DNA from: Corythucha ciliata
Lineage: Eukaryota; Arthropoda; Insecta; Hemiptera; Tingidae
NCBI GenBank assembly: GCA_038030265.1
Contig: CM075941.1
Coordinates: 36,022,164-36,086,163, forward strand
Length of the DNA stretch: 64,000 nucleotides
Reading direction: 5' to 3'
Shown here in pieces: positions 58,690 to 64,000 of the stretch (positions are counted from its first letter, which is position 1; every line of letters starts with the position of its first letter). Made by a program: the position numbers and the translations under genes. The notes under the pieces were generated by a model that was not told the DNA's origin, did not search any database, and saw only the letters and a list, made by a program, of their open reading frames with translations.

Positions 58690-59330
58690 AAAAAACTCTA
58701 GATTTGAAGGGCTAGAATTGAGAAAAACTTTTTCTTTGTTTTTTTGCAATAGCGTTAACCACAGCCAAACGTTAACTCACAGCTCAAATTGAGAACCGCT
58801 AAAACGTGGAAAAACGCAAATTCACGGCTAAAATTGAGAAAAATCAGCTATTAATCACTGCGAAATAGCCCCAATTCGTGGTTTCTTGAGGCAACTTCAC
58901 ATGACTACTATTTTACTATTTGCGGCTAATATTGAGAAATGGGTTCATTTGTCTCCAAACTTAGGAAAAATACACACAAAAATTCTCAATGCAACCAGTA
59001 CGGCACAGGGGTATCTGATGGCAACTTTGCTTGAGTAGACACGCAAGTGAGCTAGTCTTGGAGCAAGAGTGTGGCAAAAAAGTGGAAAAAACGCGAATAT
59101 TCACGGCTGAAATAGTGGAAAAGCGCCAATTCACGGCTGATATTCAGATAATGTAATGATAATTCGTGGATACATTTGTGAAAAGCCGGTAATCCACAGC
59201 TAAAATGGAGAAAAAGCGTGAATTCGCGGCTAAAGCTGACAAAAAACACTCATTCGCCGCTGAAATGAAGGAAACATAATTCATGGATAAATATGAGAAA
59301 AGCTGCTCGTTCCCCGGGGTTAAAATTGAA
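58690..59330. repeat. GGCTAAAATTGAGAAAA repeat block (host of PLE-C)
   Basis: Units such as CACGGCTAAAATTGAGAAAA (near 58816), GCGGCTAATATTGAGAAA (near 58922), CACAGCTAAAATGGAGAAAA (near 59197) and GGGGTTAAAATTGAATAAAT recur irregularly. The array continues on the far side of the PLE-C insertion (60540-60680). Confidence 0.6.
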
Positions 59331-59337
59331 TAAATGA
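59325..59337. repeat. Target site duplication of PLE-C, left
   Basis: ATTGAATAAATGA, repeated exactly at 60535-60547. Confidence 0.7.
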
Positions 59338-59439
59338 GTATGACTTAATGATGGTGTGGCCAAATCAATACGATGCTCCAATCAAAGATTGTTCTGAACC
59401 ACCTTTCATTAATTATACAGCGACCGCGGTTTCAGCGAA

Positions 59440-60240
59440 CAGCTACCAAACAGGTTTCGAACAGGTTTCGTGTGGCTTGTAGATAGGCTACTGAGAGTTC
59501 CTCTGCTCCGGGATGCGTTTGAGAGGGATCTGGCACGGGTTCGACAGCTGGCTGCAGCCAATGGTTATGGGGGGGGGGAGGGCTATAATAGACAAACTTT
59601 TAACTAAAAGACGTAGGAGACAAATCCTAGCGAACAACTCCCCCTTGGCTAGGGGTGGTAATGGTGCCGATGCAGAGTCCATATTTTGCTGCATACCGTA
59701 TGTGGGTCAGCTGTCGGAGAAAGTTGCCAGGGTGCTAAAGAGAGATGGGTTTAGGATCTCATTTAGGGGGGGATTGTCCCTGGGCAGCGCGATGTCGGGA
59801 GTGAAGGACAGGATGGATAGATTAAGGAGGAGCGGGGTGTACCGATTGGGGTGTGACCGTGTGAGTGCGGAGCGTTTTATGTCGGCCAAAGTGGACGAGA
59901 AATTAGGACTCGAGTGGCTGAACACTCCCCCAGGACCATGAAAATGATCGGAATTTAAGGATCATCTGGTAGCGACTGGACACCCTTTCGATTCGGGTAG
60001 TGCCGAAGTTTCGCATTTCGTGAGTAAGGGCAAAGAAATGGACTGGCTGGAAAAGTACGATATCAAAAAGGGATGCCGGCTTGATGGAGCCAACTGCGTT
60101 AATGCCATGACGGATTTCGAGGTCCCGACGGTAATGGGGGTTTTATTGAGGAGCGTGGTGACTGGTGAGGTTAGGGGGGCGGATGCTGGCAGTGGCGATC
60201 CTGGGGATTGGCTCCTGGTTCCCCCTCCTGTCCCGTAAAT
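59440..60240 (+). pseudogene. PLE-C linker and GIY-YIG endonuclease fragment
   Basis: In order: LVDRLLRVPLLRDAFERDLA and AAANGYG (the post-RT segment with its NGY motif), then IDKLLTKRRRRQIL. The connector reads FCCIPYVGQLSEKVARVLKR with a SFRGG-type end. SGVYRLGC is the GIY-like first motif of the endonuclease. After a stop near 59941, EFKDHLVATGHPFD leads to GANCVN, parallel to PLE-A. The YIG motif is not seen, so a small deletion is likely. The RT catalytic domain is absent. The connector matches PLE-B (VRLPYFGTASLGLERLLKNR). Confidence 0.82.
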
Positions 60241-60449
60241 TTCGAGGAGTTGGGGCACAGGTGGGATTTGTTAATTAGCTAGTTTTCAAACAAACGAGAA
60301 GCGACCAGGTACGTGAAGCATAATTTGTATTTATTAATGTATTTATTTTATCCATTTATTTATGTATTAATTTATTTACCGGTTTTTAGTCTGTTGATTT
60401 GTCTGTGTTAAATGCTTCGTTAAGTTATAGGTATGTCGTTGTCTGTCCA

Positions 60450-60492
60450 ACAGCTTGAAAATGGTCCAAAGGACCGAAACCGCGGTCGCTGT
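60450..60492 (+). ncRNA. Hammerhead-like motif, best paired copy, PLE-C
   Basis: Stem I ACAGC (60450-60454) pairs perfectly with GCTGT (60488-60492). Core TTGAAAA (60455-60461), one extra T, stem II GGTCC/GGACC with loop AAA, GAAA (60476-60479), stem III ACC-GC-GGT, and C60487 at the cleavage position. Core positions 3 and 8 are U and A instead of C and G, so the tertiary pair could be kept. Confidence 0.65.
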
Positions 60493-60534
60493 ATAATTAA
60501 TAAAAGGTGGTTCAGAACAATCTTTGATTGGAGC

Positions 60535-60547
60535 ATTGAATAAATGA
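60535..60547. repeat. Target site duplication of PLE-C, right
   Basis: Exact copy of 59325-59337 (ATTGAATAAATGA), overlapping the last two bases of the arm. Confidence 0.7.
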
Positions 60548-60680
60548 TTCGCGACTGAAACAAGGAAATAATTGGCGGTTAAAATTGATAAAAACGTTAA
60601 TTAACGGATCTTTTTGGAAAAAGCTGCTGATATACGTGGCTGAAACTGAGAAAAACCGATAATTCCCGGCTAAAATCAAG
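60540..60680. repeat. GGCTAAAATTG repeat block, continued
   Basis: Continues the array interrupted by PLE-C (GCGGTTAAAATTGATAAAA, CCGGCTAAAATCAAG). Confidence 0.5.
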
Positions 60681-61130
60681 ATTGAGGCGGGATTCCTCGA
60701 CCCCTTCCCAGTCTACCCTCGCCTAAGCTTCGCTCATAAATGGCTCCATTTCTGCACCAATATTCCATTTCAAAGTCGTTTTTCGATCTTCAGTGACGAT
60801 CTTCAGGGATCTTGCTTTTAGTGCATTTCATTAAAAAAACGCACTATTGTTCTCTTTCAAATTTCATTTCTAAAATAACCCCAAAACAGTTTGGAATTCG
60901 AAGCGTTTTAAGGTACTTTCAGGGAGCAAATTTTAAAAAGCATGATCGAGCGTCACTGTTGAACTTCTTGAAGATTAAGATTAGACTTTGAAATCGAATG
61001 GTTTGGCCGAGGGAGGGGGACGTTTTCAACAAGCTACGCCACTGATTCCACACGATAGAAGTGAGGTGCTCCAAGACCCTAAATTAACAGCATTATGACT
61101 CCCAAGAAATAAGCTGATTCTCACATTGCC

Positions 61131-61312
61131 GGCTGTGCTGTTATAGGCATTGTGCGCAATGCCTGCTCAGCGTTAGGTAATGTGCACAATGCCTGGGCAA
61201 AGTGGGAAATATTACTTCTTGCACCCTCTTTTCCCACATTGCCTGATTTCACCAGGCATTGTTAACAATGCCTAGGCATTTTCCACAATGCCTGGATTTC
61301 CCACTTTGCCGG
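61131..61312. repeat. Cluster of GGCATTGT-ACAATGCC palindromes
   Basis: Four quasi-palindromes occur in 180 bp: near 61146 (AGGCATTGTGCGCAATGCCT), near 61177, a perfect one at 61255-61274 (AGGCATTGTTAACAATGCCT), and one at about 61274-61294. CCCACTTTGCC and its inverted form GGCAAAGTGGG frame them at 61197 and 61301. Could be the core of a decayed transposon end. Confidence 0.6.
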
Positions 61313-61319
61313 TAACATA

Positions 61320-63670
61320 TAATACATTCTAAGCCAACGAGCTCAAGAGCGTGCGATTTGCGATATGAAACCCTTGGAAGCGCGTGAGCAATGTTATCCC
61401 TAGGGGTCATTATCTCACTTTTGTTTTATTTTAGAGTGATTATAATCATCAAAACAAGAAAAATATTGAGATTGGTGATTCTCTCATAATGTAGCCTCTT
61501 GTAAGTTCCTCCGATCACTAGTAACTAGGTTGAGCTAATTTTCATCGCTCACAGGTCTATAAGTGTAGTTTGAGTTTCTTCTAACAAATAAAATAAAAGT
61601 AATTGATCAAGTTTTCATAATTCCTATACCATCCTATAGTTGCACTTGAAAAGGAAAAAATTAAGGAAAGTTGCCACGAACTTTTGTAGGATGAGGGCTA
61701 GGGAAATGATAACTGTATAACTGGCTGGTTCTGTTGGTTAAGCTTGATAAACTTTTTTCTCCCGCTCCTAATAAATCCTTGATTTTATAAAAAAAGGAAG
61801 GCCATAGGACAAAAGCGGGGAAAAGTTTGTGGGGATATAAATTCCTTCAGATTTTCCCCTGTTCATTTTAATAAGAGCACAGCTTGTGGCCAACTTCTCG
61901 ACCTGTCATTTTCAAAGAGGAAGAGAAAACTTCAATCCCGAAAATAATATTCATTAAAACCTTAAATGGTATTGTTCGTGACGTTTTTTCACGCATTGCA
62001 AAGAATTGCCGATAAACCCCTTGCCACTTACACAAATTCTGAGACAAAACTTATTCTTTCTTTTACGTCACGCTTTAACTCTTTGTATAACTTCGGTCCC
62101 AAACTTTTCTATTACGCGCTTTCTTTTTCTGCTTACTTTTGTTTTGCTTTTATTTGAAAAGAGGAAACATTTTGGAAACTAACCTTTCCCTGCCCTTCAT
62201 AAAGACAAGATATTTCGAGTTGTCAGGTCTTTCAGAGATAAGTAAACAAAAAATCTAACTTTTAATTGTGAGAACATCTACTAGGAGCTGTTCTCCTTTC
62301 AGGTGAAAAAATAAACTTGGGGAATTCAGCGCTTTTTATTAATGGATGTGGCTAAAACTAAAGCAGTAGCCGTGCTTCAAAAAGTGTTTCACCTGATGTG
62401 TTTTTGTGTTTTGAGCTCTACAGGTGAAAAACGTGATATAGGTGTATGAATCATAAACACGAGATGCTAAGTGATGTAACTATTGTGTGCTACCACGCGA
62501 TAATCGCATCGTGCTTTAAAGATAGTTTCTGAAGCTTTATACCCTGCTGGTCATTTGAGAAAGCTTAACCTAGGTATACTACTTACCATTTCTTTCAAGA
62601 AGGTATTGATTATTTCCAACTTGGAGCACGGAAGTTTAGAAAGTTCTCTTTTCGAAAAGCACATTTTCCTAGAAATTAATCCATTTTTCTGCGATATCAG
62701 GAAAACATGTTTCTTGACTATATTATACATCAGGAATATTTTCGGAAAGGCTCGTGTTTACTAATCCTCCAGGCATTGTTGGATTTTACCCTCACCAACC
62801 GCACCACCTCCCTCCCTTCAACTACCATTTCGTTCGGGGTTAAAAATCGTATCGTCGGGTCAGCAAGGCCGGGGTGATTGGCTCAGGCCAACCGTGAACG
62901 TCCATCCTCAAGCCGAATGCCAATGAACCACAAAACCTCGAACTGTGTTGTATAAAAGCCCTTCCCAATAATATCCGACTCGGAACCTCTCTTCCCCTAA
63001 ATATAACTTGAATGCGGAAAGGAAACGGTGGTGCACGTAGTGATGAGGATGAGGGTGAGCTAGAAGGGGCTTATAGATCTCTGCTTTTGTTTTCTGTAGT
63101 TTTCTATATGCATGTATGATTTGAATTTGTATCCTGGGGCACGATCAAGTCAAGTGGCACTAAAAATGGAGCGATGCACATCAGGAAACTTAAGCGAGTT
63201 AGATCAGCCGAATAATAAATTAAAATAACAGGTGAATATTGCTCTTGACCGGCAAGCTATGCTACTTTTTTTTTAATGGACATGGGGCGGAAAACTGATA
63301 ATCTTCAATAGCCATTACAACTTTTTATTTCTTGGAATTATTTTTAATTTTATTACGACTCACCATGATTTTACTTTAATCTTTGAAAATGGTTTATTTG
63401 TGGTGTTAACTCATTAACGCACAGTAATAATATTCATAACGCAATTTTTTACATGGTGATAATGCTAAGCTAATTTTGCCACTACCAATATTCTCTGTAG
63501 TGCGAGGGAGAATTGGAACATGGCCTCACATGGCAGCGTAATGGTCTTTAACGCAGGACTAGGCCTTTAGACAAAATTGAGTACTTATGTTGAATATTCT
63601 TTAATAAATCGTGAAAAATGTTTTTTCACTAATGTGAGCCTGCAGACGGGCAGTGTGTGGGGTACCGGAT
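61320..63670. other. Unassigned non-coding DNA
   Basis: No gene recognised. A TATAAAAG box at 62951-62958 is followed by a CT-rich stretch and a 35-codon frame from 63013, which is too short to support a gene. Confidence 0.45.
62951..62958 (+). promoter_or_regulatory. Possible TATA box
   Basis: TATAAAAG in a locally GC-richer context with a CAAT-like sequence upstream. No supported gene follows within the window, so this is only a candidate. Confidence 0.2.
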
Positions 63671-63679
63671 ATACATACA

Positions 63680-63900
63680 CTGAGAAAAAAACACGGCTAA
63701 TATTAGCAGTAAAAAAAAGGCTCATTATTTGCAACCGAGTATATAAGGTAAAGTTAGCCAAGTTCCAAAAACTCGGCTAAATGAAATATTTAGCCGTGTC
63801 CGACGAGTAGCCGAGTGGGACTCGGTTGCAAATCTATGAGCCGAGTGGTTATTTCCTCGGCTAAGTCAGCTGGTTATTGTGGACTACCAATCCAACCGAG
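63680..63900. repeat. CTCGGCTAA repeat cluster at the window edge
   Basis: CTCGGCTAA, ACGGCTAATATT and GCCGAGT motifs recur in both orientations; ATTTGCAACCGAGT (63727-63740) is exactly inverted at 63820-63833. It is probably the end of an element with subterminal repeats that continues beyond the window. Confidence 0.5.
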
Positions 63901-64000
63901 TCATACTACTCGACAAGCAGAGGGTCGTTGGTAATTTTAACCGTCTCTACTCTGCAGATTTTCCACAATATTTGACTTTCCTGACCGCTTGGTTTTTCTC

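Larger units (their letters stand above)
59338..60536 (+). mobile_element. Penelope-like retroelement PLE-C
   Basis: 61-bp inverted arms (59373-59433 and 60476-60536; outer ends ATGCTCCAATCAAAG and CTTTGATTGGAGCAT) flank a plus-strand ORF remnant. The upstream inverted arm stops exactly at the GAAA of the hammerhead-like core, whereas the downstream side has the whole motif. Thirteen-bp duplications lie outside, with 35 bp extra on the 5' side. It is inserted into the GGCTAAAATTG repeat block. RT is missing. Confidence 0.85.

Overview
The window is eukaryotic nuclear DNA, most likely from an arthropod and probably an insect. Coding density is very low, introns carry GT-AG borders, and microsatellites, foldback elements and retrotransposon remnants are everywhere. 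The retrotransposons include R1-type and R2-type LINEs, which are typical of arthropods. The species cannot be named from the sequence. No rRNA gene, functional tRNA, CRISPR array or prokaryotic operon is present.

Only one host gene is supported: a plus-strand, split gene at 39887-53674 that resembles CFAP96 (C4orf47), a ciliary/flagellar protein. Five exons can be placed with their splice sites. The phases show that at least one exon between the first and second placed exons is not recognised. Its largest intron (about 7 kb) holds nested transposons. A short divergent ORF directly upstream is a weak candidate for a second gene.

The rest is transposon-derived. (1) Five Penelope-like element (PLE) relics lie at about 3.6-4.5, 16.5-19.5, 55.0-55.2, 57.1-58.1 and 59.3-60.5 kb. 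Three keep a 3' ORF fragment, inverted pseudo-LTR arms and 13-15 bp target duplications. All five carry hammerhead-ribozyme-like motifs in the arms. (2) LINE relics: an RNase H fragment (10.5-11.7 kb), an R1-like fragment (11.9-12.6 kb, minus), an R2-type element with C2H2 finger, RT and restriction-like endonuclease (22.7-26.6 kb), a 5'-truncated LINE with an open 373-codon ORF and a 3' hairpin plus (AAAT)n tail (28.9-30.4 kb, minus), and an RNase H fragment split by a 1.8 kb DNA element (45.2-47.2 kb). (3) Many non-autonomous DNA elements and foldback repeats occur, several with exact 3-bp target duplications (ATA, TAA, TTA, CAG). (4) Degenerate tandem or dispersed repeats include a family built on GGCTAAAATTGAGAAAA, found in five blocks. 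One block hosts a PLE insertion.

Read together, this is a slowly eroding transposon landscape around one ciliary gene. The most informative material is the set of PLE ends, where several diverged families share a hammerhead-like layout with apparent compensatory changes.
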